A stretch of 64,000 bases of DNA. Source: Microbulbifer rhizosphaerae. GTDB taxonomy: Bacteria; Pseudomonadota; Gammaproteobacteria; Pseudomonadales; Cellvibrionaceae. Each line of letters opens with the position of its first letter. Position 1 is the first letter of the stretch. The notes beneath the pieces were generated by a model that saw only the letters and a program-made list of their open reading frames with translations, searched no databases and was not told the origin of the DNA. Location: assembly GCF_014191725.1 (NCBI RefSeq), contig NZ_JACHWZ010000024.1:1-64000 (forward strand), read 5' to 3'. This document shows, one piece after another, positions 35,470 to 45,323 of this stretch. The translations under genes were made by a program, and so were the position numbers.

Positions 35470-36861
35470 CTAAAAATCCCCTCGCATGGCACTGCTTGCT
35501 ATGGAGCTGCCGGTACGCGCCAGGTAGTCGCTCTCCGCCTGGGTCAGCGCGGTGGAAAATTCCAGGTAGCCCGCCAGCCGACGGTTGTCGTCGTCCTGTG
35601 CCAGTGCATCGATCAGGGCGCTTTCTGTATCGGTGAGGGCAATTATCAGGGGGCCAGCGTCGCTGCTACTCAGATCGGTGAGTAGTTCCAGTGCGCGATC
35701 GAAGGCCCGCAGGTTGTTCCAGATGGCGGACGGTACCGCGGCCTCCCAGATATCCATGGCAGTGGCCAGCTCCTCCGTGTGCGCCGTCTCCGCGGCTTCG
35801 AGATCCTCCTCCAGGGATTCCAGTTCGGACCTGCGCGCCTGCACATCCGCGTCGTCTTCCGGGTCGGCGTCGATATCGCTGATCAGTGCGTTGACGGTGG
35901 CCAGTTCCAACTCCACTTCCTTGGCTTCCACCGCCGCACGGGCATCGTGCAGCGCTTCCTCGGTGGTAATGGCGGGATCACCCGCGGCGAGCGCGGCATC
36001 GTCGATACTCTGCGCCGCCGCGTCGGTGAGTTCCTCGCTGTTCACCACCGACTGCAGCAATTCGATGGCCCGTTGATAATCGTCCAGGCTGTTCAGGGCA
36101 TAGCTTTTCAAGTCGGCTTCCGCCGCTTTGAATTCCATCTGCCGCTGTACCACCAGCCCGCTGCTTCCACCCGCTGCGGCACCCTGTGCCAGGGCGCTGG
36201 CAGCTACGGCGTCGCGCAGGTCGTTGTGGGCGGTCTGGCGCGCGACGGCCTGGGCGGCCCGGTCGCGGGCGCGATCGCGCAGTATTTCCGGAATATCCTC
36301 CTCAACCCTCGCCCTCGCGGCGGCGAGAATTTCCGCCGGGTTGATTTCGTCACCGGGGTCCGGGGTAAAGGTGTCGGCGAGCAGCGCCGCCGCATCGTCA
36401 CGCACTGCGGCTATCTCGCTCTCCAGCCCCGCGTCGGTCCAGGCATCGTGACGATCCTCCATCGCCTGCGCGCTGGCAAGCTCGGATTCCGCCTGCTTCA
36501 GGGCACTGTCCAGTTCCGTCAGCCGCGTGCGATGCAGTTCTGCGGCCACTTTTGCACTGTTCCGGTCCTCGCCGGTTATCGACAGCGCTGCGGTCAGATG
36601 GCTGCGCTCTATCAGCAGGCTGCGCAGCTCCTCACTCAATTCGGTGATATCCGCCGGCATATGGCTGCTGCCGGAAAGCTGTTTGCGCAACCCTGCGATA
36701 TCGCGCTCCAACGCGGCCGACTGGTTCACCAGATCCTGGTATTCCTCACTGGCGATTTCGAACGCCTCGTTGGCGGTGGCGAAAGCGGCCTGGGCCTCGG
36801 CCTTGAGCGCCTGATACCTGTCACGCTTTTCGGTGGCGTAAGTTGTAAATGCGGCGGTCAT
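35470..36861 (-). CDS. CIS-associated coiled-coil protein
   Basis: 463 residues, almost entirely helical and rich in Ala, Glu, Asp and Leu. Long heptad stretches lie at about 5-150 (YQALKAEAQAAFATANEAF) and about 285-350 (RSELESLEEDLEAAETAHTEEL). No enzymatic motif, signal peptide or membrane helix. The ATG at 36859-36861 is chosen since AAGGAG lies upstream; a TTG two codons earlier is possible. It follows the AAA+ ATPase gene and could be a substrate or adaptor of it, or a scaffold or ruler. I cannot tell which. Confidence 0.6.
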   Translation of the reverse strand: MTAAFTTYATEKRDRYQALKAEAQAAFATANEAFEIASEEYQDLVNQSAALERDIAGLRKQLSGSSHMPADITELSEELRSLLIERSHLTAALSITGEDRNSAKVAAELHRTRLTELDSALKQAESELASAQAMEDRHDAWTDAGLESEIAAVRDDAAALLADTFTPDPGDEINPAEILAAARARVEEDIPEILRDRARDRAAQAVARQTAHNDLRDAVAASALAQGAAAGGSSGLVVQRQMEFKAAEADLKSYALNSLDDYQRAIELLQSVVNSEELTDAAAQSIDDAALAAGDPAITTEEALHDARAAVEAKEVELELATVNALISDIDADPEDDADVQARRSELESLEEDLEAAETAHTEELATAMDIWEAAVPSAIWNNLRAFDRALELLTDLSSSDAGPLIIALTDTESALIDALAQDDDNRRLAGYLEFSTALTQAESDYLARTGSSIASSAMRGDF

Positions 36862-36887
36862 TTTCAATCTCCTTGATTTTTATGGCA

Positions 36888-38915
36888 TCAGCGCCTGGAT
36901 ATTTCCCGATAGGCCTTGCCGGATTTTTCGTACTCGCGCCGGATGGCATCAAAAAAATTCTGTCGGGTGATCGGACTCTCTTCCCGTGCGGCGAAAAAGG
37001 CGGCGGAGACTGCGGCGTTGCGGATATGGCCGCCGACGATGGGAAACTGCGAGGCCAATTCGGAAAAATTCACGTCCTCCGCCAACGGCGCCCCTTCGGG
37101 AATATGGCACTGCCACAAGCGCAGGCGCTCTCGGTAACCGGGTTCCTCGAATTCGATAATAAATTCCAGCCTGCGGCTGAAAGCGGTATCTATGTTCTGC
37201 CGGTAGTTGGTGGCCAGTATCGCCAGGCCGTCGTAGCACTCCAGGCGCGACAGCAGGTAGGCGGTCTCCAGGTTGGCGTAGCGGTCGTGAGCGTCGGAAA
37301 CTTCGGTGCGCTTGCCAAACAGAACGTCCGCCTCATCGAAAAACAGCACTGCGCGAGAGTTTTCCGCAGTGGCAAAAACCTGGGCGAGATTTTTTTCCGT
37401 CTCGCCGATCCACTTGGAAACCACCCGGGACAGATCCACCTGCAGCAGATCCACTCCCATGGCCCCGGCCATCACTTCGGCGGACAGTGTCTTGCCGGTA
37501 CCCGGCGGGCCGGAAAACAACATGCGCACACCGCGGGCGCCGCGGCGGCCGCGCAGGAACTGCCAATCGTCCAGTACCCGGGACTGAAGGAACAGGCGGC
37601 TGGCGGCGTCCTGTAGCTGGCGGAGCTGCTCTTCGGGCAGCACCAGTTGCGACCAGTCCGCGTCGGCGTGAATCAACTGGATGCCCGCGGCAAGGGAACC
37701 GGCGGAGCGGGCGCGCACCGCCGCCGCCAACTCTGCCATAGCAGATTCCGCGCGCAGCTTGCCGCCGCTGCGCAGATCGGCACACACCAGCTTCGCCTGC
37801 GCCGGCTCGAAGGGGTAGCGCGCGGCCAGATGCTCTGCCTGCTCCGCCATTTCCGGCAGCAGCTGCCGCCACATGGCGCGCAGGCTGGATACCCCCGGGG
37901 TTTTTATTGCCAGGCACTGTAACGGGCGCCGCCCCATCATCGCAGTGGTATTGCTGTCGCCGTCAGCGCAGACAATCAGCGGCGCCGGGTAGTCGCAGAA
38001 ATCCAGTGCGGGGATATCCCCACTGCCAGCGGGTAGCACCAGCAATGGCACCAGGCCGCGCATCAGGCAATGCGCCTGCAACAGCCGCAGGTTCTCCCCC
38101 TGCAACTCTGCATCGACGCGCACGGCACAACAACGCAACCCCAGATGTTCGCAGAGTACCGCGGCGCGGTTGACGGCGGACTCGACCACCTCGCCGCTCA
38201 CCAGCAGGGTGATTGGCCGGCCCCCGCGCAGTTGCTGCCCGGCGCGGCGCACCTCCGCTTCCGCCAGCCAGGCGGCGAGGCCCGCGCCGACCGACTCGGG
38301 GAAAAAAATCGACAGTTTTTCCGGCCACACCTCGATGCCCAGCAGGTGCGGCCAGATTCCCTCCTGCAGGCCCAGGCTGCGGGTAAAGAAAGGTTGCCCG
38401 GCATCGCCGGTAAACAACGGGAAGCGATTGCCCGCGGTGGATTCAATCAATTCCCACAGCCGTGCGCGCTGTTGGCCCTGCGGGCACAGCAGTTGTGCCA
38501 CCAGGCCCAGGGTCGGCCGCGGCAGGCCACCGGGGTGCAGGCTGCGAAAAATATCCGCATAGCCCTCGTGCTCCTCCGCCAGCCCCGCCACCAGCAGCAT
38601 TTCCACCTGCAGTAATTCCAGGTGCAGGCGCTGCACCAGCAGGTTCAATGGACTCTGCGGATCGGTGGCGATGCGCTCGCGGCAGTCGCCCTGCCAGTCG
38701 CTCAGTGGAGTATCGCCGCAGGCTTCACGATAGCGGTATTCGAGAAAATTCAGGGATACGGAAACGGGGGAAACGTCATCGGCAAAACGCCGGCGCAATA
38801 ACCGGGCGAAGCGGCCCGCCATAATCGCCAGTTCCCGTTTCAGCATGGGAAGTTTTTCCGGGGTTCCAGTATCCGGCTGGGTACTGGATGACGAATTGGC
38901 AAGTGGATTATTCAT
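36888..38915 (-). CDS. AAA+ ATPase of the contractile injection system (Afp15-like)
   Basis: 675 residues. The N-terminal 430 residues hold a winged/helical domain of the CIS ATPase type and a degenerate P-loop-like domain. The C-terminal AAA module has Walker A GPPGTGKT (469-476), Walker B LFFDEAD (524-530), sensor 1 ATN (568-570) and arginine finger RR (581-582). Afp15/PVC15 ATPases are needed for particle assembly or effector loading and stay in the producer cytoplasm. Its start overlaps the end of the previous gene by 8 bp, which implies coupled translation. Confidence 0.88.
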   Translation of the reverse strand: MNNPLANSSSSTQPDTGTPEKLPMLKRELAIMAGRFARLLRRRFADDVSPVSVSLNFLEYRYREACGDTPLSDWQGDCRERIATDPQSPLNLLVQRLHLELLQVEMLLVAGLAEEHEGYADIFRSLHPGGLPRPTLGLVAQLLCPQGQQRARLWELIESTAGNRFPLFTGDAGQPFFTRSLGLQEGIWPHLLGIEVWPEKLSIFFPESVGAGLAAWLAEAEVRRAGQQLRGGRPITLLVSGEVVESAVNRAAVLCEHLGLRCCAVRVDAELQGENLRLLQAHCLMRGLVPLLVLPAGSGDIPALDFCDYPAPLIVCADGDSNTTAMMGRRPLQCLAIKTPGVSSLRAMWRQLLPEMAEQAEHLAARYPFEPAQAKLVCADLRSGGKLRAESAMAELAAAVRARSAGSLAAGIQLIHADADWSQLVLPEEQLRQLQDAASRLFLQSRVLDDWQFLRGRRGARGVRMLFSGPPGTGKTLSAEVMAGAMGVDLLQVDLSRVVSKWIGETEKNLAQVFATAENSRAVLFFDEADVLFGKRTEVSDAHDRYANLETAYLLSRLECYDGLAILATNYRQNIDTAFSRRLEFIIEFEEPGYRERLRLWQCHIPEGAPLAEDVNFSELASQFPIVGGHIRNAAVSAAFFAAREESPITRQNFFDAIRREYEKSGKAYREISRR

Positions 38916-40602
38916 AGCGTATTTTCACCACTTTGCCGAGCCAGCGGACATAACCCGGGTCCAGGTCCAGCCCCGCGCGCCGCACTTCGGTATCCAGCCC
39001 CTGCAGCGGGAAAACCACTTCCGCCCAGGTGGGGTCCAGTTGCAACCTGGCTCCCCGCTGGCAGAGCCAGCGCCACCGTCCACCCGGGGATAGTTCCGGT
39101 TGCGGCAGCGACGCTTCCAGGGCGGAGAACAGTCGCTGTACCTGGATATCCAGAACTTCGAGTTCGCCATCTTCAGGGTCTTCGAAATCCGGGGTTTCCT
39201 CTTCTACGGAGAGATTGCACAGCAGGCGCAGCGACGGGTCCTCGCCGGGAAAGTCTTCACAATCCGCATATTCAAAGGCGCGGCGGAAAAAGTGGAAGAA
39301 AACCCAGGCCAGGGAGCGCCGGGAAAACTCGTCGCTGCCAGCCAGCGCAAAGGCAATGCCCTCCTCCGTCGGGATTCTGTCGAGCAGCGGCAGCAGGTAG
39401 AAGAGACCGGCCCATTCGCTGTGGAGTGTCGCCGGTTCAAGCCGGGGATCGACGATGGCCTCTTCTGCTACGTCGATCTCCCGCAGCGCGGTTATTTCAC
39501 TACCCTCCTCTTCCGGTGCAATGATTTTTCGGTGCTCAGTGGCGCTTCGCTCCCGGGCCGCTTTATCAGAATGGAAATCCCCGATTTCGCCGAGGCCACT
39601 GTGTAAATTGACGGCATTGGAGAAAGTACTTTCCTGTTGTTCCGCGGAGGGAATGTTTTTCCCGCGCACTTCCTCCAGATATTCATCGTGCGTTTTTTGC
39701 AAGCGCGGCGCACGCCGAACCTCGCCGATGCCCTCTGCAGTCAGCCGTCGCCACTGCACCTCCGCCGCTGCCAGCTGTGCGGCGATGGCTCCGGGGGTGC
39801 GGGAAAACAAGGCGGGCTCCAGCTCAATCAGGCCCAACAGCAGCCATTGGCGCCGGGGTATAGCGCTGTGATGGGGCAATGCGCGGGGGCTCTCCGACAG
39901 GTGGCGGGCAATAACGGAATTGCGGAGGGCAACCGGTGCTGGAATCTCCCCGTCAACAATACCCCTTTCCGTCGCGGGAACTTCAGGCGCTTCGCTGTTC
40001 AGCCAGCGCGGCTCCACGCCGGCGACGGTAAAAATTCCCTGCAACAGCGCGCGGCAGTCCGCCTGCGGCAGTTCGCGCAGCAGCGGAAACAGCCTGCCGG
40101 CCTCCGCAAGGCGTACAAACAGCGGCAGCAGCAGCGCCGGCTCCCGGCACAGGGCGTTTGCCAACTGCCGCCGCGCCTCCGCCGGCGCGGGATTGTCCGG
40201 CAGGCTGCACCAACCCAACTGGTTCCAGGCCCAGGCCCGACCGGTGCGGCCGGCGCTCACCTCCAGGGCGAAGTCGAGCAGGCCGTGCAGACGGGACGGA
40301 TAGCGGACGATATTGCCGGCGTCGCCGTTGCGGCCGGCCAGCGCCGCACCTATCGCCTCGGCGATGTGCCGGCTCCAGAGTTCGGCGTTGCGCTGTCGGG
40401 ATTGATCCGGGTCAAAAGCCAGGGGCACCTGCACCAGGCGCAGGCAGATCTCTTCCCGGCTGTCGATGCCAAGCTGCGCCAGGGCGACGTCCAGACCTTC
40501 GTCAAAAGCCTGCGCCACGGTGTCGTCCAGCTCCCGCTGCAAATCCCGTTGATCCGGTTGCAGGTGGTAGCGGCGCGACAACTGTTTGATGGTGGTTTCC
40601 AT
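38908..40602 (-). CDS. CIS tape-measure-like protein (Afp14/CIS_TMP type)
   Basis: 564 residues, mainly helical. The start METTIKQLSRRYHLQ followed by QRELDDTVAQAFDEGL and the later WAGLFYLLPLLDRI block resemble the CIS tape-measure family, in which an early helix pair is followed by an (A)GL-x-L-x-P-x-L-x-R motif. It stands between tail protein I and the AAA+ ATPase, the place of afp14. The tape measure sets the tube length and may hold cargo. The ATG at 40602 overlaps the end region of the upstream gene by spacing of only 4 bp; an upstream extension to 40743 lies within that gene. Confidence 0.6.
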   Translation of the reverse strand: METTIKQLSRRYHLQPDQRDLQRELDDTVAQAFDEGLDVALAQLGIDSREEICLRLVQVPLAFDPDQSRQRNAELWSRHIAEAIGAALAGRNGDAGNIVRYPSRLHGLLDFALEVSAGRTGRAWAWNQLGWCSLPDNPAPAEARRQLANALCREPALLLPLFVRLAEAGRLFPLLRELPQADCRALLQGIFTVAGVEPRWLNSEAPEVPATERGIVDGEIPAPVALRNSVIARHLSESPRALPHHSAIPRRQWLLLGLIELEPALFSRTPGAIAAQLAAAEVQWRRLTAEGIGEVRRAPRLQKTHDEYLEEVRGKNIPSAEQQESTFSNAVNLHSGLGEIGDFHSDKAARERSATEHRKIIAPEEEGSEITALREIDVAEEAIVDPRLEPATLHSEWAGLFYLLPLLDRIPTEEGIAFALAGSDEFSRRSLAWVFFHFFRRAFEYADCEDFPGEDPSLRLLCNLSVEEETPDFEDPEDGELEVLDIQVQRLFSALEASLPQPELSPGGRWRWLCQRGARLQLDPTWAEVVFPLQGLDTEVRRAGLDLDPGYVRWLGKVVKIRYE

Positions 40603-40606
40603 GATT

Positions 40607-42808
40607 TCAGCCCACCTGCGAATCGCGGCCCAGGCGACTGCCGCCGACACTGGTGCCCGGCCCGGCACGCCCGAAGGTGTCGTTGCGCCCCAGCAAAGAG
40701 GCGCCCAGCTGCAACTGGCCGAAGCCCGACGCGCTGCCGACAATGGAAGTCAGCCCCGCATAGAGACCGCGGCCCACGCGCATACCACTTTCCAGGGTGC
40801 AGATATCGTAGAGGGTGTGCGCCGGGCGGTGGGTTTCCAGCAGATGGCGCACCACGTCCATTTTTTCCCCCTCCAGGGGGACGGCGACAATCAGGCTGAA
40901 GCGGTGGGCGTGCAGCTCTATGGCGTCCTCTATCGACACTTCGTTGACGGATTCCAGCTCGTCGACACCCAGCTTTCCGCCAATACGGAAGCCGGCGCCC
41001 ACCACCGAGTTGGAGGCGAGTGCATCGCGGTCGAGCAGCACCCCACCGAGGCCGCGCATCTTGAAGTGTTCAATAATGGTGACGCCGGTGCCCAGGTAGA
41101 TTTCCACAAAGCGCCGCAGGCCCATCACCGTGCCGCGATAGCGGAACAGCCAGGTGCAGTTGGCCACCAGCTCCCGCTTGGCCGCCTCGGGCCAGCGGTG
41201 GTCCAGCACCAGTCCCATAAAACTCGCCAGCCAGGGCAGCAATTCCGATGGGGTGGCGTGGGGGTCCAGCAGCAGTTGGCGGTAGCTGGCCTTCAGGTCC
41301 AAGTCCCGCAGCAATCCCTCGGGCATCGCCAGGTAGCGGCGCAGGAAATCCGCCTCCGCCCATTCCCGCGAGTACACCTGCGGCAGGCGGCGCAGCAGGT
41401 CGTGGCTGGGGTACTCGGCGCGCAGGCGCCTGATTCTGGGGGTTTTGCGCGCGCTGCCGCTGAGTTCCAGTTGCACCCATAAATAGCGCCCGGGCGGGGC
41501 GATAATCGGGGCCTCGTAGGTCTGGAAGGAATCCTCGTCGTCACAGCCGGCCCAGGGCAGTTCGTTGCCGGCGGGGCGGCGGTAGAAATTCTGCACACCC
41601 GGTAAATTGTCCAGCAACAGCTCCGGTGGCATGGGGGGCGACAGGTCCGGGCGCGGGATGGTCATGCCGATCACATTGTCCGGCGGGGTGCGCTCCAGGG
41701 GTTCGACGGTTTCCGGGATTTCGTCCAGCACCAGGCAGCGGGCGGTGACGCGGGTGCCGCGGGGCAGGCAGGCGTCGATAAACAGCCGCCCCCACTGGGT
41801 CTGGAAATCGCCGCTGTCCAGTTGGAAGCTGGTGACCAGCCCGCGGTTTTCGTAGCGCACCCGCGCCAGGGTGGCGCGCCGCAATCCGCTTGGGGACCAG
41901 TAAGCCACATCGCCTTCCGGAGTCACCACCAGGCCGCGGCCATCGTAGTGGCGCGCCTTCAAGTGGGGCATTTCCGACTGGGCGCCGGCCTCGATATTGA
42001 AGCGTAAAAAATCCTCGCCGGGACGGCGGGCCACCACCAGGATATCGCCGCTGCCGAGAGGGGTTGCCAGGCGGACCAGAGCCGAGGCCCAGGGCACGTC
42101 GAAGGCATCCGCGGGGGCGGCCAGCGGCACGATTCGCGCATCTTCACTGCCGCCCCGATCCAGCAGGTAGATCTCCTCGCCGACGGCCAGAGCGGTGGGG
42201 TCCGTTACCGAGGGCGGCAACTCGATGGCACGGGGCTGGCCGCGCGCGTCCAGCACCGCCAGGGCGGCGCCCTCCCCGCCTCTCAGCAATACCCATACCC
42301 GCTCGCCGTCTCCGGCGAGCGCCACCGGCGCCCGGGTTAAATTCACCCGGTGCAGCAGTTTGTTCTCTACCAGGTCGAACACTGTCAGACGGCGGGCGCT
42401 GCGCTCGGCGATAAACAGGCGGCCACGACGGTCCACCGCCAGATCCACAGGTTCGCCAAGCGGGCCGATTTCCCCTTCCACCGGGGCGAAGTCTCCGAGG
42501 GATTCCGGCAAGTCTTCGAACAACGGCCGTGGCTGCGCAGCTGTACCCTCTGCGGCCCAGAGGATTTTTTCCACCTGCCCAAGTTCCGGGCGCGCCCGAT
42601 AGAGGCGGCACCAGGGGTCGAAGACCATGCCCGCCGGTTCCGCGACAATTGTCTCTTCGGAATCCAGGTCGAAACGATCCTCCGGCAGCCAGGCCAGCTG
42701 CACAACGCCGAACTCATCCCCGCTGGCCTCCAGCGCCGTATTCTCGTGCGCCGCCCGCCGCCACTGGTCGAGGCTGTGTAGAGTGGAGAAAGGCGAGAGC
42801 GCAGCCAC
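40607..42808 (-). CDS. Baseplate tail protein I-like (Afp12-like) with N-terminal propeller domain
   Basis: 733 residues. The first 330 have NHL/SMP-30-like strands (GEPVDLAVDRRGRLFIAERSARRL, given as PVDLAVDRRGRLFIAE; GRGLVVTPEGDVAYWS), fitting a beta-propeller. The C-terminal 270 carry a P2 gpI-type tail domain: LLRRLPQVYSRE, FLRRYLA, ELLPWLASFMGLVLD and LFRYRGTVMGLRRFVEIYLG. This domain connects the baseplate wedge to peripheral parts. The GTG start is 1 bp from the stop of baseplate J, so the two are translationally coupled. The propeller may replace part of the missing tail-fibre connection. Confidence 0.8.
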   Translation of the reverse strand: MAALSPFSTLHSLDQWRRAAHENTALEASGDEFGVVQLAWLPEDRFDLDSEETIVAEPAGMVFDPWCRLYRARPELGQVEKILWAAEGTAAQPRPLFEDLPESLGDFAPVEGEIGPLGEPVDLAVDRRGRLFIAERSARRLTVFDLVENKLLHRVNLTRAPVALAGDGERVWVLLRGGEGAALAVLDARGQPRAIELPPSVTDPTALAVGEEIYLLDRGGSEDARIVPLAAPADAFDVPWASALVRLATPLGSGDILVVARRPGEDFLRFNIEAGAQSEMPHLKARHYDGRGLVVTPEGDVAYWSPSGLRRATLARVRYENRGLVTSFQLDSGDFQTQWGRLFIDACLPRGTRVTARCLVLDEIPETVEPLERTPPDNVIGMTIPRPDLSPPMPPELLLDNLPGVQNFYRRPAGNELPWAGCDDEDSFQTYEAPIIAPPGRYLWVQLELSGSARKTPRIRRLRAEYPSHDLLRRLPQVYSREWAEADFLRRYLAMPEGLLRDLDLKASYRQLLLDPHATPSELLPWLASFMGLVLDHRWPEAAKRELVANCTWLFRYRGTVMGLRRFVEIYLGTGVTIIEHFKMRGLGGVLLDRDALASNSVVGAGFRIGGKLGVDELESVNEVSIEDAIELHAHRFSLIVAVPLEGEKMDVVRHLLETHRPAHTLYDICTLESGMRVGRGLYAGLTSIVGSASGFGQLQLGASLLGRNDTFGRAGPGTSVGGSRLGRDSQVG

Positions 42809-42809
42809 G

Positions 42810-45005
42810 TCAGCACTCCTCCAGCAGTACAGGTACAGGCACCGGCGGCGGACCGGCTTGGGGCGGTTCTATGGCGCTACCCGGGTCCACGGTAATGGGC
42901 CCGGATTCCACGGTGATGCCGATCAATTCCGGCACTTCGCTTTTTGCCAGTACCACGGTGTTGCGCAACAGGTTGCCGGCGGCATCCCAGCCTACCAGTT
43001 GCAGGTCTTCGAGGTATTCCACCCCCTCCACCTGGTGCGCCGCGGCTTCCAGTTCCGGGCCGTGCACCCGGCGGCCCAGGGGCCAGCCCTGACCGCTGGG
43101 GCCGTAGGGCGGCAGGGGCGCGAGGAACTGGCGAATCACCAGCTCCACCCAGTGGCGCACGGCGTCCACGCCGTAGCCGGGTTTGACCACCACGCCCACC
43201 GCCACCGCGACCGGACGATAGCTGGGGGGCAGCACATAGAGCTCGGTGGTCACCAGGCGCCGGGCGTCGAGGAATCGGCACACACTGCGCAGCTGGTTTT
43301 TGTCCGGCATGGGGGCGTTGGGATTGTCGGCATCGCTGCCGGGCCAGACCACCACGCTCACCACCCCCGCGGACTCCCGGTCCGGCAGACTGGGGTGGTA
43401 GCGGGGCAGGCACTCCGCCCGCGCGATGTTGGCGCCGGGCGCCGCCAGCGCCAGCTCGCGGAAATCTCCCGCGGTCACCGCGCGGTCCCGGCGGCGCAGT
43501 TCGCCGGGAATCCGGTCCAGGGCCTGGGCCACGGTTTCCGCCTCGGCGCCGCCATAGGCGGGCAGCGGGTTGGAGACTTTTACCGGGCGACTGGGGCTCA
43601 GCTTGGCGATCGCATCGGCGGCCACATTGCCCGCGCTACCTCCGCCATAGCGATAGCCGGTCACGCGGATGCGCTGGCCGATCTGCGGGGCGAAACCCTG
43701 CAGGCCGTTGCCAAATTTCACCGTGCCCGCCGCGGCGTCCACCACGAAGTGGCGGTCGCCCTCGCCGCTGGCGAAGAAATTGTCCACCGCCCGCCAGGCG
43801 CGCCAGCCGCTGGCCTCCTCCACTTCCAGCACAACACTGCCAGGCACCACCTGGGAATTGACCAGGTTGTAGGTCTGGTTGGCCTGGCCGTTACCGGTGC
43901 CGAGGAATTCCGCCCGCGCGCTCAGGGTCTGTTCCACCTGCGCCGCGTTGGCGCCCAGGTAGATGAGCGAACCGAAGCGGCTGCCGTCGTGGCGGAAGGC
44001 GCGCAGCCAACACACCACCCGCTCGCCGTACTCGTCGTCCAGTGGCGGCGGCAGGTCACCGGTCCCCACCGCGTCGGGATCGTCCACGGCAAAAATACCG
44101 ATCTCATCGAAATCGCCGGGCAGCCGCAGCCGGACCACCCCCTCCTGGGTGAGGCCGAGGGTGGTATCGCCCTCCACCCGCAATGCGCGGTATCTGGCCT
44201 CGTTGTCTTCGGACAGGCCGGACCATATCTGCCATTCCACTGCCGGGCCGTCGCTACTGGCATCGGCGCCGGGGCAGCGGAAACGCTGGGCGAATTCCGG
44301 GCTGTGAATATCCTGCTCGCGGTCGATGCGGATATCCGGCACGAATCCCAGGTTCAGCAGCAGCGGCGCATCCGGGTGTTCGGCCAGGGCACTGCGCACG
44401 CTGTCCACAGCTTCCGCCTTTTCCACCAATACCGGCACCCACAGCATGCCGTCCACCGCGTCGTCGAAATTGACCGCGACTCCGGCTTCCTCCTCCCAGA
44501 GAATTTTTGTGCGGTAGGGGGCAGTGCTGTCCGCGGATTCCAGGCCGCGAGTGCGGTAGGCCTGTTCGAAAAACTGCTCCTCCTCCGAACCCGCTTCCGG
44601 CAGCTCCTCGGCGATTTTTCCCACCGCGAAGGCCGTTACCGGCAGCACCCGCACTTCATTCAGGGTCTCGAATTTGATGTCCCCCGCTCTGGCCACGGAG
44701 CCCTTTTCGATCCTGACTCCCGCGCTCTCCTTGGTGATAAAGGACAACATGGCCCGGGCGGAACTGGCGGGGCGCAGGGGAATCTGCAGCAGGCGCAGGA
44801 ATTCCAGCTTGGTGGCTTCGGGAATCTGGTTGAAGCGGTAGAGCAGGTTTTCGCCGAGAAACGAAAACAGCTCCAGCAGGGTGATGCCCGGATCGCTGGC
44901 GTTGTGGTCCGTCCACTCCGGCGCGTACACGGGAATACGGGCGACCAGCTCGTTGCGGAGCTGTTCGTAACTGCGGTCGTCCAGTACCGGGCGGTTTAAG
45001 CGCAT
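42810..45005 (-). CDS. Baseplate wedge protein J (gp6/gp47, Afp11-like)
   Basis: 731 residues. Near the start YAPEWTDHNASDPGITLLEL (quoted as WTDHNASDPGITLLE) is the signature of putative baseplate assembly proteins of CIS. RLLQIPLRPA and the C-terminal VAVAVGVVVKPGYG segment are typical of the baseplate_J domain. In Afp and T4 this protein forms the iris ring that joins six wedges around the hub. The ATG at 45005 is first in frame. It is separated from the preceding gp25 gene by a 318-bp gap filled with a nested palindromic element, the largest gap in the operon. Confidence 0.9.
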   Translation of the reverse strand: MRLNRPVLDDRSYEQLRNELVARIPVYAPEWTDHNASDPGITLLELFSFLGENLLYRFNQIPEATKLEFLRLLQIPLRPASSARAMLSFITKESAGVRIEKGSVARAGDIKFETLNEVRVLPVTAFAVGKIAEELPEAGSEEEQFFEQAYRTRGLESADSTAPYRTKILWEEEAGVAVNFDDAVDGMLWVPVLVEKAEAVDSVRSALAEHPDAPLLLNLGFVPDIRIDREQDIHSPEFAQRFRCPGADASSDGPAVEWQIWSGLSEDNEARYRALRVEGDTTLGLTQEGVVRLRLPGDFDEIGIFAVDDPDAVGTGDLPPPLDDEYGERVVCWLRAFRHDGSRFGSLIYLGANAAQVEQTLSARAEFLGTGNGQANQTYNLVNSQVVPGSVVLEVEEASGWRAWRAVDNFFASGEGDRHFVVDAAAGTVKFGNGLQGFAPQIGQRIRVTGYRYGGGSAGNVAADAIAKLSPSRPVKVSNPLPAYGGAEAETVAQALDRIPGELRRRDRAVTAGDFRELALAAPGANIARAECLPRYHPSLPDRESAGVVSVVVWPGSDADNPNAPMPDKNQLRSVCRFLDARRLVTTELYVLPPSYRPVAVAVGVVVKPGYGVDAVRHWVELVIRQFLAPLPPYGPSGQGWPLGRRVHGPELEAAAHQVEGVEYLEDLQLVGWDAAGNLLRNTVVLAKSEVPELIGITVESGPITVDPGSAIEPPQAGPPPVPVPVLLEEC

Positions 45006-45323
45006 TCGTTATTTTCTCCAGTTTCCACTGAGACCCCATCTTTGGGTGGTCTTTGATGGGCACGCTGCGCTTTGCCCATCCTACGATCAGCCATCGCCCT
45101 GTAGGAGCCTGCTTGCAGGGCAAAACTGCGCGAATAGCGAGCACTGCTCGCTGCGCAGTTTTGCGACCGGCCATGGAAGGCCGGGCCGGCCATAGCTCCA
45201 CGGATGGTTGCTTGGATATGTACTGGCCAAACGCTCCGGTCATTCGCCTGCAAGCAGGCTCCTACAAAATTGCCGTAGGATGGCCACAGGGGCGCAGCGA
45301 GGTGCCCATCATTTTTCTTCTGG
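45006..45323. other. Operon gap filled by a nested palindromic element
   Basis: 318 bp between gp25 and baseplate J. No ORF is credible; nearly the whole stretch is the element at 45055-45310. Confidence 0.7.
45055..45310. repeat. Nested three-level inverted repeat (compound REP/BIME-like element)
   Basis: Three palindromes are nested. The outer arms are GATGGGCACGCTGCGC (45055) and GCGCAGCGAGGTGCCCATC (ending 45310), with GTAGGATGG inside. The middle arms are TGTAGGAGCCTGCTTGCAGG (45100) and CCTGCAAGCAGGCTCCTACA (ending 45266), and the inner arms GCAAAACTGCGC and GCGCAGTTTTGC (45120-45164). REP elements of the GTAGGAGC type are common in gammaproteobacteria. In the mRNA it would fold into a long rod between two baseplate genes. 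Confidence 0.8.

Noticed and set aside
42627..44999. 790-codon plus-strand ORF
   Set aside because: Antisense to baseplate J, which has clear family motifs; long only because of high GC.
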